This document shows, in pieces, positions 1 through 6,004 of a stretch of 7,338 nt of DNA; position 1 is the first letter of the stretch; each line of letters starts with the position of its first letter. This DNA comes from Pseudomonadales bacterium. GTDB taxonomy: Bacteria; Pseudomonadota; Gammaproteobacteria; Pseudomonadales; UBA3067. Where the stretch lies: NCBI GenBank assembly GCA_016763235.1, contig JAESUE010000036.1, positions 1-7,338 on the forward strand, given 5' to 3'. A model generated the notes under the pieces. It was not told where the DNA came from and ran no database searches. It saw nothing but the letters and a program-made list of their open reading frames with translations. A program made the translations under genes and the position numbers.

Positions 1-1413
1 GCGGGTGTTGCGATTGGTAACGGTTATACAAGTGAAACAGTGACGTTTACTAATGCCGATGGTGTGAACACAGTTCTGAGCAGCAACGATAAAGATAATG
101 CAGCAGATATTGCAGCGCTGTTATCAACAATAGATGGCGTTAACGCTGTTTCTTCAAACTCCGCCACGGTCTCGATGCCTGTATTTGGTGGTTCGCAAAT
201 CAATTTGAACGGCGTTGATTTTCCAGCTGGGGCTACTCCGCAACAGATAGCCATAGCCATTAATAATGAAACTAATAACCTGCTGCCAGGTATTACCGCA
301 AACTTCACCGGTGCGGTTCCTGGTACAGGTCTGGTTATTTCAGCGAACAGCGGCACAGATTTATTCTTTACCAATGTCAATGCCACAGCGGCCGCGGATA
401 CTTTTAGCATCTCTGGATCAGGTGGCGTGCCACGGGATATAGGCGCAGGCGGTCAAGCGGCTATCGGTGGTACCGTCGATATCACTATGGACGAAGGTAT
501 TACCATGACCTCTGGTGACCTTATTAACAGCACGGCGAGTACAGGTAATTTATTTACTGATCCTATTGTACAAACCCCTTTTATTGCAAACCAATTTGAC
601 CCAGGGAATCAGGATACCTACAACCACGCAACGTCCTTGAATGTGTTTGATAGTTTGGGAAACTCCCACGTGTTAAGCACTTATTATGTAAAAGAAAGCA
701 CCGTCAATACCTGGAGCATGTATGTGCAAATTGATGAGCAAGATGTGGGTGACCCAAACCCCGCCTTGCCATCACCACAGAACGTGTTGCCTACGCGGGC
801 GCAATTTTCTCTGGTATTTAATACCGATGGTAGCCTCAATGAGGTGGCATCAGAAGATGTGTTTATCAGTAACTGGACACCGCTGAATGGAGAGGGGGTT
901 TATAACGGTGCGCAAAGTGGGCTAACGCTAGCCAATGGTGGAACATTGCCAATTCCAGAGCCGCCCACTAATTCAAATTTCGTGATAGATCTTGATGGTA
1001 CAACGCAATTTGGTAGTCCATTTTCTGTTAACGCGGTAAGTCAGAATGGTTTTACAACAGGACGGCTTTCTGGTTTGGATATCAGCGGTGAGGGAATTAT
1101 TTTTGCACGTTACACCAATGGTCAAGCGCAAGTATTAGGGCAGGTTGCACTGGCAAATTTTGATAATACCCAAGGCCTGCAGCCACAAGGGGATACACAG
1201 TGGGGTGAAACATTTGAGTCGGGTCAGGCCATTATCGGTACGCCAGGTTCCGCTGCGTTAGGGGTTATTCAAGCGGGTGCTTTGGAGGAGTCGAATGTGG
1301 ATTTATCGCAAGAATTGGTGCAGCTTATTATTGCCCAGAGAAATTTCCAAGCGAGCGCGAAAACCATTCAAACAGCAGATACCGTTACGCAAACCATTAT
1401 TAACCTACGTTAA
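1..1413 (+). CDS. flgE: Flagellar hook protein FlgE, C-terminal part (5' end outside window)
   Basis: This is the open reading frame that enters the window in frame 1 and stops at TAA 1411-1413, giving 470 codons. It is the hook subunit, exported by the flagellar type III apparatus and polymerised on the distal rod. The last 43 residues (window residues 428-470) are the classic FlgE C-terminal helix, with LEESNVDLSQELV, then AQRNFQASAKTIQTAD, ending in TIINLR. The segment around residues 205-225 (DTYNHATSLNVFDSLGNSH) is the conserved start of the FlgE middle domain. Residues 1 to about 130 are not usual FlgE core. They look like two flagellin-hook-IN-type units, one with AADIAALLSTIDGVNA and one with LNGVDFPAGATPQQIAIAINN. 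Enterobacterial FlgE is about 400 residues in total, so this protein, whose N-terminal helix lies upstream of the window, must be considerably longer. There is no cysteine. The GTG at 40 is an internal codon and not the start. Identification is secure; the insert assignment is moderate. Confidence 0.96.
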   Translation, partial: AGVAIGNGYTSETVTFTNADGVNTVLSSNDKDNAADIAALLSTIDGVNAVSSNSATVSMPVFGGSQINLNGVDFPAGATPQQIAIAINNETNNLLPGITANFTGAVPGTGLVISANSGTDLFFTNVNATAAADTFSISGSGGVPRDIGAGGQAAIGGTVDITMDEGITMTSGDLINSTASTGNLFTDPIVQTPFIANQFDPGNQDTYNHATSLNVFDSLGNSHVLSTYYVKESTVNTWSMYVQIDEQDVGDPNPALPSPQNVLPTRAQFSLVFNTDGSLNEVASEDVFISNWTPLNGEGVYNGAQSGLTLANGGTLPIPEPPTNSNFVIDLDGTTQFGSPFSVNAVSQNGFTTGRLSGLDISGEGIIFARYTNGQAQVLGQVALANFDNTQGLQPQGDTQWGETFESGQAIIGTPGSAALGVIQAGALEESNVDLSQELVQLIIAQRNFQASAKTIQTADTVTQTIINLR

Positions 1414-1419
1414 ATTATC

Positions 1420-1461
1420 ACTGTTTAGATTGCCTTCAAATTTGAATGTGATCTGAACAGT
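1420..1461 (+). promoter_or_regulatory. Inverted repeat (hairpin A) just after flgE
   Basis: The arms ACTGTTTAGAT (1420-1430) and ATCTGAACAGT (1451-1461) can form 11 base pairs, one of them a G-U wobble in RNA. The loop itself contains a perfect 12-base palindrome, TTCAAATTTGAA (1435-1446). The element starts 7 bases after the flgE stop codon. No T-tract follows the right arm, so it does not look like a standard intrinsic terminator. It could stabilise the 3' end of the flgBCDE message or be a protein-binding palindrome. The structure is read directly from sequence; the function is inference. Confidence 0.5.
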
Positions 1462-1488
1462 TACAGCGTTCGCTGAGGTGTTACTGTT
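1456..1488 (+). promoter_or_regulatory. Inverted repeat (hairpin B) upstream of the flgF ribosome binding site
   Basis: AACAGT (1456-1461) pairs with ACTGTT (1483-1488), and inside it CAGC (1464-1467) pairs with GCTG (1472-1475). There is one T-T mismatch and a five-base bulge on the right side (1476-1480). The left arm is the same AACAGT that forms the right arm of the preceding inverted repeat at 1420-1461, so the two structures exclude each other. The right arm ends six bases before the AGGGGA Shine-Dalgarno sequence. A weak TTTATTTA follows, which makes a poor terminator. It might modulate flgF translation or partial readthrough; this is unproven. Confidence 0.4.
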
Positions 1489-1504
1489 TATTTAGGGGAC
1501 AACC

Positions 1505-2245
1505 ATGGATAAGAGTCTTTATTTAGCAATGTCTGGGGCGAAGCAAACCATGCTTGCTCAAAGTGTTCATGCCAATAACCTGGCAAATGCGACCACGACG
1601 GGTTTTAAAGCTGACCTTGCTCAGGCGCGCAGTATGCAAGTGTTTGGAGGGCACCACCCCAGCCGGGTGTTTGCACTGTCTGAAAACCCCGCAACACAGC
1701 TTGCAGCTGGGCCTATGCAGAGCACGGGCGGGGAATTGGATATTGCAGTAAAAGGAGATGGATGGATTGCAGTGCAACGAGCGGATGGCAGTGAAGCTTA
1801 TAGCCGTGATGGTGCTCTCAGTATTACTGCAGATGGTGCCTTAGTAAATGGGACGGGTTTAGTCGTGCTAGGAAATGGTGGGCCGATAAATATACCTCCC
1901 GCGCAAAAATTAGAAATTGGAATTGATGGCACGATTTCCATTGTCGGCTTGGGTGAAGGCCCAGAAACGATGGCCGAAGTGGATAGGATTAAACTGGTTA
2001 ACCCTGATGCGGGCAATATGGAAAAGGGGCGTGATGGTTTAATGCAAACTCGGGATGGTACAAACCCTCCTCCAGATGCCTTGGTGCGAATTGAATCGGG
2101 GTTTTTAGAAGGAAGCAATGTAAACCCAGTGGAATCCATGACAGAAATTCTATCTCTGGCCCGAAAATTCGAACTTCAATTAAAAGTTATGCAGGCAGCA
2201 GAAAGTGCTGACCGTTCATCGGCACAACTCTTGCGTATCTCATAG
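1505..2245 (+). CDS. flgF: Flagellar basal-body rod protein FlgF
   Basis: This gene encodes 246 residues, close to the 251 of E. coli FlgF. FlgF is one of the proximal rod subunits that sit between the MS ring and the distal FlgG rod, and it is exported by the flagellar type III system without a cleaved signal. The N-terminus (residues 1-35, MDKSLYLAMSGAKQ and ANNLANATTTGFK) is the axial-protein bb_rod motif. GDGWIAVQ in the middle and FLEGSNVNPVESMTEIL in the last 50 residues (197-246) are the matching FlgE/F/G-family signatures. The initial MDKSLY and the shorter length separate it from FlgG next door. ATG 1505 is preceded by AGGGGA at 1494-1499, five bases away. There is no cysteine. It is likely the first gene of a flgF-to-flgK transcript, as in Pseudomonas (known for that genus, inferred here). 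Confidence 0.95.
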   Translation: MDKSLYLAMSGAKQTMLAQSVHANNLANATTTGFKADLAQARSMQVFGGHHPSRVFALSENPATQLAAGPMQSTGGELDIAVKGDGWIAVQRADGSEAYSRDGALSITADGALVNGTGLVVLGNGGPINIPPAQKLEIGIDGTISIVGLGEGPETMAEVDRIKLVNPDAGNMEKGRDGLMQTRDGTNPPPDALVRIESGFLEGSNVNPVESMTEILSLARKFELQLKVMQAAESADRSSAQLLRIS

Positions 2246-2274
2246 AGATGCCCTAGAAATAGAAGAAATAATTC

Positions 2275-2290
2275 GGGAATATACCTTCCC
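2275..2290 (+). repeat. Small inverted repeat in the flgF-flgG gap
   Basis: GGGAA (2275-2279) and TTCCC (2286-2290) are separated by six bases within the 69-bp gap between flgF and flgG, upstream of the flgG ribosome binding site (AAGAGG, 2302-2307). Five base pairs is weak and no T-run follows, so a terminator is unlikely. The rest of the gap is A-rich with nothing recognisable. Confidence 0.25.
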
Positions 2291-2314
2291 AAAGAAATTG
2301 AAAGAGGTACTAAA

Positions 2315-3097
2315 ATGCATCCGGCACTTTGGATTAGTAAAACAGGATTAGCGGCACAAGATGCGCGTTTGGCGACAATCGCTAATAACCTGGCAAACGC
2401 CAGCACAGTGGGTTTTAAGAAAGACCGTGCGGTGTTTGAAGATCTTATGTATCAAATAAAACGTGAGCCGGGTGGGCAATCTTCGCAAGATACACAGTTA
2501 CCCTCTGGTCTGCAGATAGGTACCGGTGTTAGAACAGTTTCTACCCAAAAGGTATTTGATACCGGCAATATGGAAGTGACCGATAGAGGCCTGGATGTGG
2601 CAATAAATGGCCGGGGTTTCTTTCAGGTGCAAATGCCGGACGGCAATACTGGGTATACCCGCAATGGGCAGTTTCATATGGATAACTCAGGGCAACTTGT
2701 AACGGCTTCCGGCTCGCCCATTATCCCTTCGGTAACTATTCCTGAGGGTGCTCTTGGCGTAACAATTGGTGAAGACGGTACCGTAGTCGTGCGAGATAGT
2801 AATGGGCAGCAATCTCAAGTGGGGAATATTGAACTGGCCGATTTTGTGAACCCCTCGGGTTTATTGGCAAAAGGAGGCAATTTATTTATGGAAAGTATTG
2901 CCAGTGGATCGCCTCAAGCGGGTACGCCAGGATTAAACGGCGCGGGTAGTTTGTTGCAAAATACATTGGAAGGTTCAAATGTAAATGTGGTTGAAGAATT
3001 GGTAAATATGATTGCCACGCAGCGCACCTATGAAATGAATTCGAAGGTAGTGAGTACAGCTGATCAGATGTTACAGCAAGCGACGCAAATGCTTTAA
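2315..3097 (+). CDS. flgG: Flagellar distal rod protein FlgG
   Basis: This protein of 260 residues is the same length as E. coli FlgG. It builds the distal rod, the rigid drive shaft that passes through the P and L rings and carries the hook. The N-terminal axial motif is at residues 23-35 (ANNLANASTVGFK). Residues 46-63 (YQIKREPGGQSSQDTQLP) correspond to the FlgG-specific segment known from Salmonella, which distinguishes rigid rod from flexible hook subunits. LPSGLQIGTGVR, GRGFFQVQMPDG and a C-terminus with LEGSNVNVVEELVNMI and QRTYEMNSKVVSTADQMLQ complete a textbook FlgG. ATG 2315 has AAGAGG at 2302-2307, seven bases upstream. There are no cysteines and no sign of disruption. It is a paralogue of the preceding flgF and of flgE. 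Confidence 0.98.
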   Translation: MHPALWISKTGLAAQDARLATIANNLANASTVGFKKDRAVFEDLMYQIKREPGGQSSQDTQLPSGLQIGTGVRTVSTQKVFDTGNMEVTDRGLDVAINGRGFFQVQMPDGNTGYTRNGQFHMDNSGQLVTASGSPIIPSVTIPEGALGVTIGEDGTVVVRDSNGQQSQVGNIELADFVNPSGLLAKGGNLFMESIASGSPQAGTPGLNGAGSLLQNTLEGSNVNVVEELVNMIATQRTYEMNSKVVSTADQMLQQATQML

Positions 3098-3128
3098 AGG
3101 CAGTTCTGGCGTTTTGATAAATATTGGC

Positions 3129-3136
3129 GGAGAAGT
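3129..3136 (+). promoter_or_regulatory. Ribosome binding site of flgH, tandem ATG starts
   Basis: GGAG at 3129-3132 precedes two consecutive in-frame ATG codons, at 3137 and 3140. The gap is four bases to the first and seven to the second. By spacing alone the second ATG is the better initiator; the difference is only one methionine in a cleaved signal peptide. Confidence 0.5.
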
Positions 3137-3802
3137 ATGATGAAACTGCTATTAAAAAACCTGTTTCTTATTGTGATAGTCAGTTTTCTATCTGCCTGTC
3201 AGTCTATGATGCCAGCCCAGCCGGATGAGCCGCGTTATGCCCCTGTCGTATCTTCTTCTCTCGTAACGCCACCGATACAAAACGGCAGCATTTATCAGGC
3301 GGGATACAGCCGTGGATTATTTGAAGATCAGCGTGCAAGTCGCATCGGCGATATCGTCACAATTATTCTCGATGAACGAACAGCGTCAAAGAAATCGACC
3401 GAAACGTCACTGACGAAAGATAACGAAACATCGGTGGGTGGAATGACCCTGCATGGTTTGCTCATTGAAGAAGCCATGTCAGGTGAGCGTGACTTTTCAG
3501 GGAGCGCCGATGCAGATCAAAGTAACAGCTTAAAAGGGAATATCACCGTTACCGTGGCAGATGTTTTACCTAATGGACTTTTATTTGTACGTGGTGAAAA
3601 ATGGATCACCCTGACGAATGGTGATGAATTAATTCGCGTAAGTGGTTTGGTTCGTCCTGCTGATATTAGTCCCAACAACACAGTGGTTTCTACCAAACTC
3701 GCTGATTCGCGTATTACCTATATCGGGCGTGGCGAACTTGCCGATAGTACCCGGATGGGCTGGTTAGCAAGATTGTTTGTTAGCCCTTTCTTTTTCTTTT
3801 AG
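3137..3802 (+). CDS. flgH: Flagellar L-ring lipoprotein FlgH
   Basis: FlgH is the outer-membrane lipoprotein that forms the L ring around the distal rod. The 221-residue reading frame starts with a lipoprotein signal peptide: Lys at 3 and 7, a hydrophobic run at 9-18, and lipobox LSAC with the lipidated cysteine at residue 21 (codon 3197-3199), the only cysteine present. The mature protein has the family blocks NGSIYQ (49-54), LFEDQRASRIGDIVTI (61-76), and the beta-rich C-terminal half with LKGNITVTVADVLPNG (132-147), VRPADISPNN (172-181) and SRITYIGRGELAD (191-203). It ends in MGWLARLFVSPFFFF; the final Phe run is encoded within a 17-base pyrimidine tract (3784-3800), slightly unusual but consistent with the aromatic FlgH tail. 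It lies 39 bp after flgG and 19 bp before the flgI start. It is secreted by Sec and processed by the lipoprotein pathway, and it assembles after the P ring. Confidence 0.96.
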   Translation: MMKLLLKNLFLIVIVSFLSACQSMMPAQPDEPRYAPVVSSSLVTPPIQNGSIYQAGYSRGLFEDQRASRIGDIVTIILDERTASKKSTETSLTKDNETSVGGMTLHGLLIEEAMSGERDFSGSADADQSNSLKGNITVTVADVLPNGLLFVRGEKWITLTNGDELIRVSGLVRPADISPNNTVVSTKLADSRITYIGRGELADSTRMGWLARLFVSPFFFF

Positions 3803-3821
3803 AGGGATAGAGGTTTATAAA

Positions 3822-4655
3822 ATGAAAATAATTAAAGTTATCCCACTGTTATTTCTATTGTCGGGAAGCGTTTACGCTGAACGATTAAAAGATATTTCTA
3901 GCATAGCCGGTATTAGGGAAAACCAATTATTGGGTTACGGCTTAATTGTTGGTCTTGATGGGTCGGGTGATAAAACACCGTTCACAACCCAAACCTTCAG
4001 AAATATGATGGCGCGATTTGGTATCACCATGCCCACAGGGGTTGATCCAAAATTGAAAAATATCGCAGCGGTTTCTATTCATGCCACATTACCGGCATTT
4101 GCAAAGCTGGGGCACCATATCGACATTACGGTTTCCTCCATAGGCAATGCAAAAAGCCTTCGAGGAGGGAGCTTGCTGATGACACCTTTAAAAGGTGCAG
4201 ATGGAAATGTGTATGCATTAGCACAGGGGGATTTAGTGGTCGGAGGTTTTGGTGTTGGAGGCGCAGATGGTTCGCGCATCACCGTGAACATTCCCGTAGT
4301 AGGGAGGATTCCTGGCGGTGCGACAGTTGAGCGGGAAGTACCGACTGCTTTCGCAAAGGGTGATTCGATCACGTTTAATTTGCACCGTCCTGATTTTACG
4401 ACCGCCAAACGTGTTGCCGATGAAGTGAATAAATTACTCGGTCCGGGTATTGCTTATGCCTTGGATGCCGGTTCTATAAAAGTATCTGCGCCAAGGGATG
4501 CATCACAAAGGGTGACCTATTTATCCGTATTGGAAAATCTGCATATTCAGGCCGGAGAAGCTTCCGCAAAAGTAATTATCAACTCCCGCACGGGAACAAT
4601 AGTAATTGGGAAAAATGTAAAAGTGCCCCAGCCGCCATTACGCATGGCTCGTTAA
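3822..4655 (+). CDS. flgI: Flagellar P-ring protein FlgI, prematurely ended by a frame break
   Basis: FlgI forms the periplasmic P ring around the rod in the peptidoglycan layer. ATG 3822 is preceded by GAGG (3810-3813) at eight bases. It gives a Sec signal peptide MKIIKVIPLLFLLSGSVYA, probably cut after Ala19. An upstream TTG at 3777 would overlap flgH and lengthen the signal peptide, so I reject it. The mature start ERLKDISSIAGIRENQLLGYG, GLDGSGDKTPFTTQTF (44-59), GGSLLMTPLKG (115-125) and VVGGFGVGGADGSR (139-152) are family hallmarks. The frame follows FlgI to V268 (codon 4623-4625, after SRTGTIVIGKNVK), then continues with unrelated residues to TAA 4653-4655, giving 277 residues against about 365 in E. 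coli. The missing C-terminus lies directly downstream in the -1 frame. Adding one base at the CCCC run (4626-4629) restores 362 residues. The restored protein has no cysteine, unlike E. coli FlgI, which depends on a disulfide. Confidence 0.93.
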   Translation: MKIIKVIPLLFLLSGSVYAERLKDISSIAGIRENQLLGYGLIVGLDGSGDKTPFTTQTFRNMMARFGITMPTGVDPKLKNIAAVSIHATLPAFAKLGHHIDITVSSIGNAKSLRGGSLLMTPLKGADGNVYALAQGDLVVGGFGVGGADGSRITVNIPVVGRIPGGATVEREVPTAFAKGDSITFNLHRPDFTTAKRVADEVNKLLGPGIAYALDAGSIKVSAPRDASQRVTYLSVLENLHIQAGEASAKVIINSRTGTIVIGKNVKVPQPPLRMAR

Positions 4656-4909
4656 TTGTCACCATCTCTGAGAATATTCAAGTATCGCAGCCTGCAGGGT
4701 TTAGTGAAGGGGAAACCATCGTGCTGCCGAGGTCAGATGTTTCTGTAGAGGAAGAAGAAAACAGGATGTTTGTTTTTGATCCGGGCGTCTCTCTTGAGGA
4801 ATTAGTGCGGGCGGTCAATCAAGTGGGGGCCGCTCCCGGTGACTTGATGGCCATTCTTGAAGCCTTAAAGCAGGCCGGTGCAATACAGGCCGACTTGGTT
4901 GTAATTTAA
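4629..4909 (+). pseudogene. flgI: Out-of-frame C-terminal part of FlgI
   Basis: In the frame starting with CCA at 4628-4630 the sequence resumes FlgI exactly where the upstream frame leaves it: PAAITHGSLIVTISENIQV, then ETIVLPRSDVSVEEEEN, MFVFDPGVSLEELVRAVNQ and VGAAPGDLMAILEALKQAG, ending QADLVVI and TAA 4907-4909. This is the normal FlgI C-terminus, with no internal stop and no decay in conservation. GTG at 4721, with GAAGGGG before it (4706-4712), could look like a start of a 62-residue protein, but those bases simply encode the FlgI sequence SEGETIVL. I regard this as one gene with the 3822 frame. Either the base is missing from the sequence through error, or the strain carries a recent frameshift. 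Confidence 0.85.
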
Positions 4910-4910
4910 C

Positions 4911-4927
4911 AGGGTGGTACGGTTTTG
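4911..4927 (+). promoter_or_regulatory. Ribosome binding site and TTG start of flgJ
   Basis: AGGGTGGT (4911-4918) lies 6-10 bases before TTG 4925-4927. The flgI frame stops at TAA 4907-4909, which is in the same frame as flgJ, and the five codons between contain no ATG or GTG. The first in-frame ATG falls at residue 47, inside the conserved rod-cap domain. TTG is therefore the only sensible initiator. A weak start may limit FlgJ, which is needed in few copies (inference). Confidence 0.65.
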
Positions 4928-6001
4928 TTAGACGCTAGCAGCACGCTAAAACAAGCGCAGGTTTATACCGATCTTAACGGCCTGGCGAAATTAAAATCAG
5001 CAGCTAAGGATAATGACCCTGATGCGATTGAAGCTGTGGCGGCGCAGTTTGAAGCCTTGTTTATGCATCTTATGTTAAAGAGCATGCGTGAAGCCAACGC
5101 CGTGTTTGCCGAAGGAAACTACATGAACAGTAGCAGTGTTGATACCTATCAACAAATGCTTGATCAGCAATTAAGTGTGACTCTTTCAGAAGGAAAGGGT
5201 ATGGGCTTGAAGGATATTCTCGTTAAGCAGCTTACGAATAACATGTCTTCAGCAGCACCGATTGATACAAAAGCACAAAATAATAAACAATCCGATTTTA
5301 ATTTATACAAAAATAGTAATAAAGATGCAGAAAATAAAAACAGTGTTGCTGCGGAAAATTTGAAATCTGCCGATAATAGAGTAAGAGCTGATGTTTTGAA
5401 TAAAGACGTCGCTTCTGATTTGGCGTTAACAAAGCCTTTTTCGGATAATACCGATAACGTTAAATTTTCTAACAAGCCAGTCGAAATAGAAAAAACAAAA
5501 TTCAGTAAAATGTTGACTGCTAGCGATATAAGTAAAAATCCACACAGTTTCATGCAGAACCTTTTGCCCTTAGCAGAAGAAGCAGCCGATGAGATGGGTG
5601 TAGATCCAAAAATATTAATTGCTCAGGCTGCACTGGAAACGGGCTGGGGGAAACATCTTATCAACAAGCCCAATGGCTCTAGCAGTTTTAATCTTTTTAA
5701 TATCAAAGCAGGCCCTCATTGGCAGGGGGAAACCGTCACAAAAGACGTGGTTGAATACCGGGGGGGCATTAGTATGCAGCAGCAATCACAGTTTCGTGCT
5801 TATAACTCGTTTGACGAAAGTTTTAAAGATTACGTGAATTTTATAAAAGAAAATCCTCGTTATAGTCAGGCACTTGAGCAAAGCCATTCGCCAGAAAAAT
5901 ATGTGCAAGAGCTTCACCGAGCCGGGTATGCAACTGACCCTGCTTACAGCAAAAAAGTCACTCATGTTTATCATCGCATGGAAGCGATGCAGGGAACATA
6001 A
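4925..6001 (+). CDS. flgJ: Bifunctional rod-capping protein and peptidoglycan hydrolase FlgJ
   Basis: FlgJ caps the growing rod and locally hydrolyses peptidoglycan so that the rod can cross the cell wall. The 358-residue product has two domains. Residues 1-104 are the rod cap, with AVAAQFEALFMHLMLKSMRE (37-56), YQQMLDQQL (75-83) and GKGMGLKDILVKQL (90-103). Residues 207-358 are the GH73-type glucosaminidase domain, with LIAQAALETGWGKH (231-244; the Glu at 238 is the expected catalytic acid), SFNLFNIKA (254-262), SFDESFKDYVNFI (295-307) and AGYATDPAYSKKV (333-345). The linker, residues 105-205, is low-complexity and rich in Asn, Lys, Asp and Ser. It makes the protein about 40 residues longer than Salmonella FlgJ (316). 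The start is TTG. The gene begins 15 bp after the end of flgI and ends 3 bp before flgK. There is no signal peptide, consistent with type III export. Confidence 0.96.
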   Translation: MLDASSTLKQAQVYTDLNGLAKLKSAAKDNDPDAIEAVAAQFEALFMHLMLKSMREANAVFAEGNYMNSSSVDTYQQMLDQQLSVTLSEGKGMGLKDILVKQLTNNMSSAAPIDTKAQNNKQSDFNLYKNSNKDAENKNSVAAENLKSADNRVRADVLNKDVASDLALTKPFSDNTDNVKFSNKPVEIEKTKFSKMLTASDISKNPHSFMQNLLPLAEEAADEMGVDPKILIAQAALETGWGKHLINKPNGSSSFNLFNIKAGPHWQGETVTKDVVEYRGGISMQQQSQFRAYNSFDESFKDYVNFIKENPRYSQALEQSHSPEKYVQELHRAGYATDPAYSKKVTHVYHRMEAMQGT

Positions 6002-6004
6002 CGT

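Noticed and set aside
40..42. GTG as start codon of the first gene
   Set aside because: The frame is open from base 1 and the product lacks the FlgE N-terminal helix, so the gene begins upstream of the window.
1456..1500. Intrinsic terminator after flgE
   Set aside because: The stem is interrupted and bulged and is followed by TTTATTTAGGGG rather than a T-run.
1414..1504. Sigma-54 (GG-N10-GC) or sigma-28 (TAAA...GCCGATAA) promoter before flgF
   Set aside because: No GG and GC at the required spacing. The TAAA at 1411 with GCCTTCAA at 1432 has a poor -10 element and a spacer two bases too long.
1798..2139. Minus-strand reading frame of 113 codons inside flgF
   Set aside because: It is fully antisense to a well-conserved gene, with no ribosome binding site or recognisable product.
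3777..3821. TTG start of flgI overlapping the end of flgH
   Set aside because: ATG 3822 has a good GAGG at eight bases and gives a normal Sec signal peptide; the extra 15 residues do not look like one.
4079..4408. Minus-strand reading frame of 109 codons inside flgI
   Set aside because: It is the shadow of conserved FlgI codons; the product is rich in Pro and Thr with no family resemblance.
4721..4909. Separate 62-residue gene starting at GTG with a GAAGGGG upstream
   Set aside because: It is the C-terminus of FlgI in the shifted frame, and homology continues upstream of the GTG to 4628.
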